64,000 bases of DNA from Lophium mytilinum (taxonomy: Eukaryota > Ascomycota > Dothideomycetes > Mytilinidiales > Mytilinidiaceae), in NCBI GenBank assembly GCA_010093605.1, contig MU004183.1, forward strand, positions 496,001-560,000, read 5' to 3'. Within the stretch, counting starts at the first letter, position 1; the number at the start of each line of letters is the position of its first letter. The notes under the pieces are model-generated. The model saw only the letters and a list, made by a program, of their open reading frames with translations, was not told where the DNA came from and searched no databases. Positions 40,006 through 52,683 of this stretch are shown here, one piece after another. Made by a program: the position numbers and the translations under genes.

Positions 40006-43000
40006 GGCTTGGTGTGAGGGAACATGTGAAGTAAAAGGCACAAGCCGGGACGGTCTTACACTCGGGCAGGTTGCTGGATCGGGACGTATTATGTGCCTTT
40101 TTAAAACTAGACGGGCTGGCGGAGGGGAGGGCTTAAGGTAGACTGGGTAGCACTGGTTGGCTGGTGGAGAGCCTGCGCCTCGCTGGGGGACATAGGAACA
40201 TATAGATAGACCATCTGAGCATCACGCTGGCGATTGGACTGAGCTCTAGCACCAAGACTAGCAGCATTTCTCCCGGGAGTGCGGCTGGTCAGTGGGTCGG
40301 TGCCTGAAGGATTCACTTCCTGGCCCCGACCTTGCGCATTCTGAGGAGAGGGTGCGGGCCTCCTCCCGACCGTTTTTTTTAGGTCGTGCACCAGTCAGTG
40401 AGTGGCATGTTCCCTGGAACTGGAGCACAGGGTTTGCTGCCGCAGATAGCAGCCCTCGAGACGGTCGGGGCGGTCGAGGCGTGCCTCGATGGCTGCCGTG
40501 CTCACGCCGCTGAGGCGTCGCTCACTGATCGATCGCGGCAAGCCACCTCATTCTCGGCATGGCTAGCTACTTTGTCGCTGCCAGGGTCGCGGAGTATTGC
40601 TGGACCTAGTAGTGTGCTGGTGAGGGCATGGCGGGCATGGCGGGCCTGGCATCATGCGCGTGCTGCCTCCCGCGTCCGCAACGGGAGGCTCTGTACGGAG
40701 TAGGCTTTGGTGTTGGTGGCTGCAGACCCCCCCGAGACCAGCACCCCACAGCCTGGCTGCAACTGGCAAACCGCGCCCTACCAGGCGGGTTCGGTGGTTT
40801 CAACTCGCTCCGTCGGGCAAAGGCTGCTTCTGCGAAAATAGGTGAGGCCTTGAGCCTCGCGCTGCGCCACCAGTGCTCGGCGATCATCGTTTGACGCACC
40901 AAACTGTTGCTCACCGCGGCGAGCCTCACCCGTCGCACCGTGTGCTATTTTCGACCAGCCTTACCGACAACGCGCCCGCTCTGGCTGCTGCCCCGGCCAC
41001 CGCAACTCGACGCGATACAAGCAGATCTGGCGGGCGGGACGACGGTGTAGATCTGTTACTCTCCCTGCGTCGCGGGTCGCGTTGCCATCATCGACGAAGC
41101 TTGGTGCATGTCTCACGGCGGGCCGCCAGCACTTGCATGTCTCCGGGCTGTAGAGGCCAGAGGGCCAGAGAAATGCCGCCGCTGGGCCTGCCACCCCCAT
41201 CCCCGTCCTCGTGGCGCTGGGGATAGCAAGAGTACTTGGTCCTGTCGAATCCAGGTCGGCGGGTGCCGCGCTCAACCACCTAGCACCCAGCACTGCCCAG
41301 CAAACCACTCCCACTTCCCGTGCGCTGCAGCGCAATCAAATGGGGAGCCCAATACAGACTGTCTTCGCGGTTTCGAACAAGGTGGCAGCAGCGATTGGTA
41401 TCCAGCCTCACGTCTCCGTTCGCCGGAAGTCTATCAAGCTCCCGTGCTGGGAAATTTGCTAGGGACCATGTCGCTGGGTCACGACTACAAGCCGCCGCTT
41501 GTTATCATCAAGATGAAGCCAGGGGCTGTTGAATCCTTCTGCGCAGTCGGGATGTCGAGCATGGACACGCAATCTCGTGAGGGTTAGAATGAGGCGAAGT
41601 AGAACGGCACAGAAGGGCGGCTCCCGATGCGGCGTGGTGGTTGCAGATGAACCGCCAAGAGGCCAGCAGCTGCGCGACTAACAGACGTCGAGAGCCAGTG
41701 CTTCAAGCCTGGGATGTGGGGAGTTGGGTTGGCATGCATGAGACTACGCTCTGCATCGGTAGTGCTGGACACTATACCTGTTACGTTGAGGCCTATGTAT
41801 GTACTGTAAGAACTAGAGGGTTGTGGCTCTTCAATTGACGAGAACGCCTTCTGATGAAAGGTCTTTAAGAAACGTGTGCTACCAGCACCCACTACACTCT
41901 GAGGATTTTAGAAGGTAATGCAGCTATCAGAAATCATCTGATTGGAAACGCTACCCTGTGAATTTGTGAATGGGTCATGCAGCCAAGCGTATAGCGTATA
42001 GCGAATAGACTCCACAGCGCCGGAAGAAGTCAGTGCCTCATGCGAGGACGCGCGGGAGAAGCTTCGAATGCTTCGATGCCAAGACGTCGCTGAAGGGCCC
42101 GAGTCAGGCCGCCCGAGTTGCAGAAAGCAGCCAGCCGGGAAGTCCGTGGCAGGACCACAAGTCATTTTCCGGATGGTTGAAAGCGAAAGCGGTGGTAGCG
42201 TATCCAGTTGAGGCTGCTATCCACGTGCAATTTGGGCAGCTCGCAGCAAAGCGCCTGGGTGTCCTGTTGGTTAGCTGTACAGTGACGATGGCGTGCCTGC
42301 GTAGGTGTCGTTCAATTGCCAGGCTTGGCCATGTTTGGCTGTAGGGTGATGCGCCTTTGACGTGAAGGTAACCCTGCGATGCAGGGTGAGCTGCAGGCCG
42401 CGTGGGAGAGCTTAGGTAGAGCGAGGGACTCATGCAAGCCTAAGTAAGTGGCACTCTTGGCTTGAACATACCACTGTAGGCGGATGCTAATATTTGGGCT
42501 GCTTCAATGAACTATCTGAAATATGAACTTGATGGAGCGCCTTGAGCTGGTCGCGAACTCGTTGAAGCACCGAAAGCAGTGGCAGATAAATGTCCACATG
42601 GGGCAGCGTGATTGATGCGAGTGCCACTCTTCTCACGCCTAGATAGCGTGGCACTGTACCTATTCACTCTCTAGGCCGCCAAGTCGGCCTCCGGACCGAC
42701 GCCGATGGACTGCAAGCGTACCGTTACTGCTGATGCGCACCATTAAACCTGGAATTAGGAAACCGCCATAGCTTCTTCAGCGACCAAAGCTGGGGACGGC
42801 ACAGGACGCCTTAGATCATGGTGTGGAACTTGCAGTCCTGCGCTGATTCGCGCGCATTGTAAATACCTATGCAGGATGCGACGCGATCCACTGCCCAACT
42901 TCAACGTGTGCAGCAACAGATGCTGACTAATGTGTTCGACAACCGGATCGATTAGATCTCTATCTTGAATCCACAAAAAGGCTTGAGTGCCGATCATTTG

Positions 43001-44061
43001 GAATGGTGCCTCACTACTTGAATCAGTAGAGCAGTACATGGACTGCAAGACGGCACTCCCCGTCTCGCAAAACACCCCTTCAGTGCGTATAGCGCCTACA
43101 GCGCGCCGCCGCTAGATGAACGTGTTGCATGTTTCCACGGGATGCCGTGTGCTGCTCTCGGCCCACCCGAACGCCTGCTCTGCACGGCTTGCCTATCAGA
43201 TGGAACAGCTAGTCAGGACGGCGAGATCGCCACACGCTGTCCCGTCAAGCATTCCGTGCGGCTGCAACTGTCACGCGATTCTGCACCGGCCGGCTCCTGT
43301 AACTTGCTGCTCGCGGGTCCATCCTGGATGCCACACCCGCACACCTGGCTCCTGGCGTGGAGAGCTTGCCGTGCGTGCGGTCTGCCCACTCCGACCGTCG
43401 GCCTCCTCGGACTTACGCTATGGCCCCCTGAAATGCACGCCCGCACGCCCACCACGTCCCCCGCACTATGAAAGTCTCTTGGAATCTCCAGCGTCGGCGA
43501 GCCCGACACGGAAGAGGCATCTTCTCCGACAGATGCCCGCTGCAGCTTCACGGCACGGCAACCCCGCAAACTCTGCGGAAAGGATAAGCTAAGGGATATG
43601 CTTCCAGGCTCTAAATCGAAACGGGCAGACCATCCAGCCATGAGGTCTTTGTTGAAAAAGACTCAGACTTCGCTCTAGGCCAGGGCCAGCAGTCCCATGC
43701 CACTCCGACACTCCATCGCTGCCCAGGTACTGTCATTCCGTCCGTCTCAGCAGCGCCTGACACCGAGTCTGCCTTGCGGACTCCGATGTCTATCCCTGTG
43801 ATACATCACGCCTTCGCCACCCAACCCCATGCCTGCAGGACCAAGGTCGTCTTCCAGGTGCTCCATGTCTGTCATTCTCCCGCTACGTCCCCTGAAGAAG
43901 TAGGGGGCTGTAGAGTCGGTGCTCGTGAACCTAGCCCAGCCCAACATCTTGAAAAATCTCCTCTGAAGGAACCGCGTCGATCTCGCACCAGAGCCCTCAC
44001 GTCCTTCTCATCCTTCTCTCCACCTCCCATCAATCGTTTGTTTCAGGTTGATGCTTTGTAT
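40006..44061. other. Gene-poor 4-kb region upstream of the C2H2 gene
   Basis: A minus-strand open stretch, 40107-40391, has no ATG at its beginning but contains a 35-codon frame (MVYLYVPMSPSEAQAL...) that could be an upstream ORF or an unrecognised leader exon of the C2H2 gene. Other frames (up to 159 codons) show no motif, overlap on both strands and are probably chance. A GGCATGGCGGGC-type short duplication lies near 40626-40650. No RNA gene or element recognised. Confidence 0.45.
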
Positions 44062-46241
44062 TCATTGCGGAATTGCCCTTAATGCCCGCTCGAAAGTGTC
44101 TACCAACTCTTTGGCATCCTCAAGACCAACGCTGAACCTGACTAGGTCTGTTTCGACACCAAAAGACGCAGCCTAGTAGTTTCAGTTTCATTCATGCGAT
44201 GGCCTTGCAGAAGTGGGGTGCTTACCCAATCCAGTTCCGAATAGTGGGCAAGAATAACATAGGGAGAGCTACAGCCACATGTTAGCGCACGGGAAGATCC
44301 AAGAGCGGAGAGACATCGAATGTCAGCTAACCTTAATGTAAAATTTGTCCCAAGACTCGGGCCCTTGGCCGTGTCCAGGTGGTCAAAGAATGCCACGGCA
44401 TCTGCCGTCGAATAGAAGGTAGCGGATAGCAGGCCGCCATAGCCCCCGTTAGGATTACGACACTGATCGTAAAACGGCCGCGTGGGGCTGTACTTAGGAT
44501 AGTTGACTTGCTTCACTGTGCACCTTATCAGCCCTGAAGAAGAAAAAAGCAAAATGCCTGGGATCTTGCATAATCATACCACGTGGATGAGCTCGTAAGA
44601 CGTCGCAGATAGCTTCCGCATTGGTGTTTATGCGTTCGATGCGTGGGACGAAATCGCGACTATTCCTTTCAAGGAAGACACTGTCCTCAGCCCAGTGGTT
44701 GTCCTCATACTCTGCCTCCCAGGTCTTCTTCAAAACTTGGAATTGGCGCCCTTTGGGATTCAAGATGGCGCTGCTTGAGTCAGTGACTAGTCCTCAATTC
44801 GTACAGGGTACGGCACGCTGTCTTACCTCCCGCCCATGACATTGCTGTCGCCACTGAAAACTTTAGTTAGGCTGCTCACCACGACATCCGAATAAGGCAG
44901 GACATTAACATTGAGGAAATTGCCAACTGTCTCGTCGATGACCACCGCGAAATCGTACGTGTCGGCTAGGGTGCGAATACGCTGGAGATCGGGGGACTTC
45001 AGCAGGGGGTTACCGGGGAACTCGGTGAAGAGCGCCAGATACTTTTCACCGCCCTCAAGCCTCTTTTCCAGATCGTCGAGATCTTCGGCGGATCCGAACC
45101 CATAGAATAAACATCCAGGGCCAAACTTCTGTACGATCTTCAGGGTATCGACATAAGGGAATCTGTCTGCAGTTAGTGCTTGTCTCCTGAAGGAGTAGCC
45201 TCAGCCTACCCAAATATGATGCTCTTCAGCTCGCCTCTCGCAGCTAGCAAAGTCCGGTGGCTATTGAATATGGAGCTCATTCCGGTAGGGTACAGGTAGA
45301 CGTCGTCCTCTGAAAACCCTGCAACTTTCCTCGTCCTCTCTTCATCTCTCTCCAAAGTCAAAGCTTCTGTCAGACCTACATCGGCCGTCAACGAGCCTGC
45401 AATGCGACGCCGGATTGCTAGCTTAGCATTGGCAGCTAAGGAGAGATCCAGGTTCCTTCCAAAGCGCTCCTCGACGAAGCGCGTAGGGTCCTGTACTTCG
45501 TCTCCAGTTCCTTTTGTTGCGGAGTCAACACCGTTGGAATGGCCGGTGATGTCTACAGATGTCTTCTTCTGGTACCTTTTTGGCCCTTTGCACATCCGCG
45601 GCTCCTCTTGCTTGCGACGGTCGACTAGTAGGCCTTTTGAAAACAGATTGAAGCAATAGTCTGCTCGGCGACTTGAGATTCCGTCGCCTGAATGCTGCCA
45701 GTATGCCTTTGCGACACTGAAGTTCTCTTGCGGAAAGATCACCACAGAAATACTCGGGGACACTTCCTCGGCGGTCCCGGAGCTAGCTGCTGGGGTAACA
45801 GGCACAAGATCGACAACTCTGACACTCTGGGGACCAAGCTGCGGAGCTTGACGATTGAAGAAGGCAAGACAGCGTGATGCTACGGCATTTGAGGGGAAGA
45901 GGAAGGCCCCTTCACTGGGATGACCATATTTCTGAACTATTGCAGCGGCTAGCTTTTGAATAGACTTGTGGATGAAGAACCTTCTTCTCTTAGCAATAGA
46001 TATACCTGTTAGACGATCTTCGTGTCCTACCTAGGATAGCCGGTCTTCATTTTGCTGATGACCCATTCCTCACCCTCTTCATATGCCACATTTGACTTCC
46101 ATGTGGGTAGTGACACACTCACAGCCTACAACGTCTCAGCATGTACAATGACAATATACGGAAGTGACTCACGTGCGCAGTCATAGCGGGAATGCTCTCG
46201 CCAACGTCGTTCGCGGGGTCTGCCGCCATTGAGACCGTCAT
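44062..46241 (-). CDS. Cystathionine gamma-synthase, 8 exons
   Basis: Model complement(44062..44172, 44226..44268, 44332..44515, 44580..44770, 44827..45162, 45210..45980, 46031..46125, 46173..46241); frames agree at every junction and give 599 residues. This PLP enzyme joins cysteine with an activated homoserine to make cystathionine, in transsulfuration toward methionine (Neurospora met-7 / yeast STR2 type). The fungal N-terminal extension is present ([29 protein letters not shown]), then [40 protein letters not shown] and [16 protein letters not shown]. The PLP-binding lysine is in [12 protein letters not shown] (exon 4), followed by the C-terminal domain with TNFTLSSPYV and VRFSVGLED. The length is near that of family members. 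It diverges from UTP22 across 283 bp. A CACGTG (46170-46175) lies on the exon 1/intron 1 border. Confidence 0.95.
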
Positions 46242-46524
46242 GGTGGAGCAAGTGAAGAGCGGATGGCCTAGACGCGTGAAACGTACGACAATTATGAAGT
46301 AGGAGTGTGGTAGACCCGCCTGCCAGTAAAGTTCCGCATATTAAGCGTCGAAATGCCGTTCGGAGGGTCGTTTGCCCCACACTCCGAGTTCGGATGTCAA
46401 AATTTAAAGTTGTCGGCGGCATTATTCAGCCACGCCGATGCGCCACATCCGCACCGCCACGTTAACTTTTTTTCCGCGCATCGAAAGTTCGGGTGCGACG
46501 CCCAACCATTACTCGACATCCACC
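46242..46524. promoter_or_regulatory. Bidirectional promoter between CGS and UTP22
   Basis: Only 283 bp separate the two ATGs. No canonical TATA box is seen on the plus side; a T-rich run (46465-46472) precedes UTP22. A shared or overlapping promoter is inferred from spacing alone. Confidence 0.55.
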
Positions 46525-49500
46525 ATGGCCCCGCCAGCGACAAAGAGGAGGAAGCTCAGCCATAGCGACAGCAGTGAGGACGAAGACACCGCAATGTCTG
46601 GCAGCAACAATTTTGCTGGGAACGGGTCCGGAGAAAGCGAGCCGTCCAGCGGGGATGAAGACCTCATGGAAGAACACGGCCATTACGGAGACGAAGACGC
46701 CTTAGGAAGCGAAGGCGAGGAAGGCGATGCCATTGAGGAAGATATACCGGTAGCGATCAAGAAAAGGAAGACCACCGGTCCAGAAAGTGTAGCAAAACTA
46801 CGGAAGGGAATCGACGACATACCACAGGACGGAGTGTACACCGCTGAAATATACAAGTCAAATCTCTTCAAGCTACAAGTAGATGAACTGCTGAAGCAAG
46901 TCAAACCGAGGTATGGAAAGAAGGAGGTCACAAACGCAATGCACGCGTTGAAGAGCATTATCGAGCAAATACCTAATCGCGAACCTCAGCTGGTATGATT
47001 ATGTACATAATTTCCTCCTATACCATACACTAACAGTTCGTAGGTTCACGACGCGGAAAAATCTCTTCTCAAATCAAGCAAAATTTCCACGCCATTCCCG
47101 TATCCACGACCACCAAAAGACGCAAAATACAAGCTAGAATATGAGAAGCCGGCAGGCATAAACGTGACGGGAAGCTATGTCCTGGAAATAGCAGCTAAGC
47201 ATGGCGATGAGCTTTCTATTGATCTTGTTGTTACTATGCCCAGTGTAAGCTGTTCCCTCGTCTATGAGATGAGGCCCTACCTAACACCTCGCAGTCTCTT
47301 TTTCAAGAAAAAGACTTCCTCAACTATCGATATTTCTATAAACGGGCCTACTACCTAGCCTGTATAGCTGCCGGTATTAAAGATTCTAAGGACCACAAAC
47401 TTGAAATACGTTTCGAAAGCTTGAATGGCAATTCTTTACAGCCAATTTTGGTTGTGCGACCAAGCAAAGGTATGGAAGCATCCAGCCTGTCATGACACAA
47501 TCTAATTAGCTTCAATAGATGCCGGCGGCGACCTTTCGGCCTCGAACTTTTGCATCAACATTCTTCTTACGCCTGGAGAGAAGGTTTTCTCGTCTGAGAA
47601 GCTTCTGCCGGAGAAGAACTGTGTACGGCCAAAGGGCTCTAACGACGAATCGTCTTCCAGATTGGTCCCAACGCCTTTCTACAATGCAACACTACAGGCG
47701 GATTGCTCCATCACAGCATACTTGAAAGTGCTCCATGCCGCATCGAAGCAGAGTGATGCGTACAAGGACGCTTGCATACTCGGGAGAGTATGGTTAAGGC
47801 AGCGCGGATTCCATGGCCACGTCCGCAAAGGGGGATTCGGCAACTTCGAATGGGCCGCCATTATGGCAATTCTTCTTCGGAGTAGCAGCGGTACCGGTGC
47901 ACCAATTCTCTCGGCCGGATACAGCAGCTACCAGCTGTTCAAAGCCACCATTCAATTTCTCGCGACTAGAGACTTGACCAAGATCCCGTTTGCGTTCGAG
48001 GCTGCCAGCATACCGTTACCAAAGACTGAAGGAATGCCTTATTTCTTTGACGGTGAACGGAGTGTCAATCTGTTGTTCAAAATGACAGCCTGGTCTTACA
48101 AAATGCTACGGAAGGAAGCAAAGAATACATTGAAATCCCTGGCAGACTCTACGTTCGACCAATTTGATTCCACCTTCATTCTCAAGGTTGAGTCCCCAAT
48201 GTACAGATACGATAGCATGCTCGAGCTTCCTCTCACCGAATTTGAGCAAGACACCAACCACGAAGACATCCGCCAAACTCTACCTCAGATTTGCAAAAAG
48301 TTGTATACTACTCTAACACGTGGTCTCGGCAATAGAATAACTTCTCTGTCGATAAGCCTTCCCGAGGAGACTGGTTGGCAAGTCAGCTCGTCTAGGCCCT
48401 TTGAAGATAGACAAGGCAGAATATTAATCGGACTCGAGACAGACCCGGCCAATTCTACAAGATTGGTGGATCATGGCCCTGCAGCTGAAAATAAAAAAGA
48501 AGCAGCCTCGTTTCGTCGCTTCTGGGGCGAGAAGTCTGAGCTCCGTCGTTTCAAAGATGGGAGCATCCTCGAGAGTCTAGTCTGGTCACAGAAAGACAGC
48601 AGTGGGACGATTGTGGAACAGATCATCAGGCACCTCGTGCAGCGGCATTTCAGCGCCAAGGTTGCAGATTCGGCAAAGTTTTTAGGTGACTCTTTCAACC
48701 GCCTGATCACTGCTGGCGGTTTGAGCGGGCAGTCTGGGACAATTCCTTTCCTGTCACTCATGACTGCTTTCTCTACTCTTGAAAAGGACATTCGAGGGTT
48801 AAAGAATCTTCCTCTCCAGATTCGGCACATTCTCTCCGCGGATTCCCAACTACGCTACTCTTCAATTGACCCACCCTTCAACGCTTCAGCGCAAATGAAA
48901 ATTCCCGCATCCATTGTCGTACAGTTTGAGGGATCTGGACGATGGCCTGACGACCTACTTGCTATTCAACGGACCAAGATTGCCTTCCTTCTCAAGCTCG
49001 CGGAACTTCTTTCCGGAGAAAACGCACAATACATCACCCGTGTCGGTCTTGAAAACACTTCCCAACCATCTCGAAATCAATCCTTCCTCGACATCATCAC
49101 TCCGTCGGGGGCAGCATTCCGTCTCCGCATTCATCACGACCGTGAAGCCTTCTTACTGGACCACCAACTAAAAGACAAACTATTGGACGGCCCAACTCGT
49201 GAAGCAACAGCCCACGCTCTAGCAGCTTACAAGCGCGACTTCCTCCGTATTCCAGCACACACACAAGCTATGCAAACCCTCTGTACTCGTTTCACTGCGC
49301 TCTCGCCCGCAATCCGGCTTACAAGGAAATGGTTTGCCTCCCACCTACTAACGTCCCATTTCGCTCCTGAGTTTATCGAACTCCTCGTCGCACGCTCCTT
49401 CCTCCAGCCTGCCCCTTGGACAACGCCATCATGCGCTACCACCGGCTTCCTACGCACGCTGTTCTGGCTCAGCCGGTGGGACTGGACTCACAGCCCACTA

Positions 49501-50271
49501 ATCGTCGATCTCGCCAACGCGGAAAGCGGCGCCGACAGCATGAAAGCCGACGACGTAGCGGCCATCACGACGCGCTTCGAAGCCTGGCGCCGCATCGATC
49601 GCGACCTGAACCGGGTCGTGCTCTTCGCAGCCTCGAATCTAGATCCAGACGGCACCACATGGACGGACCGAGCGAGGCCGGCCAAAGTCGTTGCGAGACG
49701 CATGACTGTGTTAGCTCAAGCTGCTGTAAGCGTTCTCAAGGACACCGAGCTCGGACTCGTTGCAGGCACGACTGGAGTCGTTGACTTCCAACCTGAAACT
49801 CTCTTCGCGGGCCCGTTGAGCGATTACAGTTTTGTGCTCCGTATCGCGCGGCCGTTTACCCGCTTTGGGCGCCCGAAGTCGGATGCGAAGGCCAGCAACG
49901 CCATGTTCAAGAACTTGCAGTTGCAGATGCAGTCGGAGGACAGGGATGTGGAGACGGTTGGGTATGCGCCTGTCAGCTTGTTCGTTGAGGAGCTGAGAGA
50001 AGTCTATGGGAACACGATTATCTGGTTTTACGACGAGGAGGGTGGGGATGTGGTGGCTGGGCTCTGGAACCCGATGGTGACGGGGAAGAGGGGGTGGAAG
50101 GTCAGGTTGGGGACGTCGACTGTGCCTGTTGTTGGCAATTCTAAGCCATCAAAAGGGAATGATGATGGAGGAGTGGATGTGATGATCAATAAGGGTGGGA
50201 TTCTGAACGAGATCACCAGATTGGGTGGGGATTTGATTGAGAAGACAGAGGTGTTTGATATCCAAAAGTGA
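46525..50271 (+). CDS. UTP22: U3 snoRNP-associated protein Utp22 (Nrap family), 4 exons
   Basis: Model 46525..46992, 47044..47244, 47295..47469, 47519..50271, 1198 residues. Utp22 is part of the UTP-C module (with Rrp7) of the 90S pre-ribosome and is needed for 18S rRNA processing in the nucleolus. The N-terminus is strongly acidic with a basic KRRK start, typical of nucleolar proteins. The Nrap domains follow: STPFPYPRP, the nucleotidyltransferase-like region (VLEIAAKHGDELSIDLVVTMP, FLNYRYFYKRAYYLACIAAG), KVLHAASKQSDAYKDACILGRVWLRQRG and FGNFEWAAIMAILL. Farther on are RRFWGEKSELRRFKDGSILE and the C-terminal poly(A)-polymerase-like repeat with SPLIVDLAN. The first exons were joined by frame continuity and good GTATG/GTAAG donors. 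Length agrees with the family. Confidence 0.95.
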
Positions 50272-52683
50272 TGGGCTGGTTTGCATAGCGGTAAGCGTTG
50301 GATGATTTATTTCAGATCAGTGCTTGTACGCCAATCACTCGGGAAGTTTACGAACAAAACTCAAGAAAAGTTTGAAGCAATTCATATGATCCCAGAACCT
50401 TCTTCTTATTTCAAATATCCGAAACATGAGTCAGTATCGGTCTCGAACATGCCTAATGTCCAGTCTCTTTTGGTATATCATCGCCGTGAGGCTTCAGATC
50501 AGAGCTTTGCAAAAAGCCGACATACTGCTTTAGCTTTCAAGATGAAAACATCAAGGCCACCGGTTGTAATTCCTTTGATATCTCTAAACCCTTCCTTCGT
50601 GCTTGGACGGAGCGTGCATTCACACGTAATCACCTCTACATCACATTGTTGGATTATAACAATCACCTACAGAAATCAATGCTAGTAGCAAGCAAGACCG
50701 CTCATGTTTAGATGCCACTTACGGGCTGCATTTAAACAGCTACAAAGATCGGTTGTTGCAAGATGAAATTGAACGAACCTTATCGAGTGTATGTAGCAGA
50801 GTAACATGTATAAATATTTTTTTAGGTGTAAGTTGGTGATGGTGTGACTTGGTCCATGCCTTTCACGTGCTGTGATGGGTCCGAAGAGTATAAAAACTTG
50901 GTTCGCGCTTTGCAAATTTCCTTTTCCGTGGAATCTGGTCTTAGGGTTGGTGGTGGAAGGGAAACTTGGTGGATTGATCAAAAGATCTGAATATTGGGTT
51001 ACATGGGGGGTGGTCGCGCCGGTGGCCAATCAAAAGGCGCGAAGCTCGAACTATATGGGTTTGGTTCCTCGAGTGTTGAGCGCCCGGATATGCTCTATCT
51101 GCGCGTAGCTGGTGATGCTACCTATCATTCGCCCCCGCCTCCTCTGATAAACATCGGCGGCTGCTTCTTGATATACACATACCCTCATTGACGATATCAG
51201 TTCCCATAGTCTGAAAGTATTGGCCAGCACCACCGAACGGTGATGAAGAAGCCTCGAAGACGCTCTTCCTCCGCACGCAGACACCATTCGGGGGTGTCAT
51301 CGTACTGTTTTTGATCTCCCACCGCAAGAACCTAGACCCTTAAACACAATGGTATTGATCACCGCGCCGCCTCCTCCCACTCAACAAGAACATGCAAGCT
51401 TGGGATCGGGGTTTTCCGTTACACAGCAACCCCAAGCCATCATTCGCAAATACATGAACTTTCAGGATTCCCATCCCCTTCCTCCATGCTTATTCCTGGT
51501 CCGCGAGCGACGAGATTATATACCCATGTCCGGTCTACCTCACGTGGGCCACACGGGGTTCTAGTTTCGACCTCGTGACTAGAATAGTAGTACTGTATTC
51601 GGTCATAGATGGCGTCAAGTACCCTGCGTTCAAGGTAGGCCGTAGCATCTGATATTAGGCGGAAGATGAGCTAAACTACAGAAATGCACTCAAGTTTGCT
51701 ACCGTGATTGCCTACTGTAGATAGGCGTCATAATCTAACGCCTGGGAGGGGAGGGAGAGTATTACTGCTTGAAGTCTTTCGCCATTGATGTATTTCTTGA
51801 ATGTGACACGAAAAGCACACTCACCGGTGCTCGATTTTCCAGGAGCAGTCTACTAGAATCAGTTGATCCGATAGAGAACTGGACGAGCCCGACCAAATGC
51901 ATGCTTAGTTAACGAGATCACCTATTCTCCATCTCTACAATACCCTCCGCCTCTTCCGAGCGATAGCAATAATCATCTTTCGGTAAGAGCACCAACCACA
52001 TTTCCCCCGGATATCCGTCACTGAAAATTCACAACGGTGAGCTCCACCAGAGCCCAGATCTACCCCCTCCTCCCAGCCATGTGCCTTTTTTTGTTGCGAT
52101 TTTATCCTCCAGCTCTTCTCCTCCCACCCCCAGTCATAAGCTCAGAGACTTAAGCTTTTTGATCCACCACGCCGGCCTTCCAGCCATGGCATGACAATAC
52201 CCAGCCATTTTGATCCACCAATCCTCCCACGCTCCCCGCCTGGCCTTCACAAATAGCCGTGCTTTGATCCTCCACACCTTCCGACCATAGTTCTTTAGTC
52301 TGGTCTTTTTTGCTCCTCCACCATACCACCAGCCCATACTCCGTACTCATCCTCAAGTTTTGATCCCCCACACAACGCCGCAGTCATCAAGTCTTGCGCG
52401 ACCAGCTTTCGATCCACCACTCCACCCATGACAAGCTTTTTCGACGCCAGTTGTTGAACCCCACCCCCTCCAAACCTCCCCTGATCTCCAGAAGCCAGGT
52501 CCAGAGCGCGGAGGTCTCGGTTCTTATAGTCGAGAAAAACGGAGAAAAACCAGAGAGCAGGTGAGACTGACGTGGCAAGGAGACGAAGCATGACCAGGGC
52601 AGTGACGTATGCATGTTGTGTGAAACCTACAGGTGATGCCTCGGTACGTAAACATGGAAGGGATCTACCTGACTATCGCCTTA
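50272..52683. other. Intergenic 2.4 kb with repeat units
   Basis: No supported gene. 50960-51040 holds two weak copies, and 52096-52460 holds six to seven copies, of the degenerate GATCAAA-containing repeat listed separately. Frames here (up to 135 codons) are unsupported. Confidence 0.5.
52096..52460 (-). repeat. Array of a degenerate ~50-bp repeat (minus orientation)
   Basis: Read on the minus strand, the core GTGG(T)GGATCAAAA recurs with spacings of about 30-65 bp. Plus-strand cores start near 52157, 52209, 52263, 52307, 52358, 52408 and (weakest) 52437. The best units add ATGGCTGG upstream of the core. The same core occurs at 58.9-59.1 kb on the plus strand. Unit length is not a clean multiple of three, so it is probably not a protein repeat. 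Confidence 0.6.
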
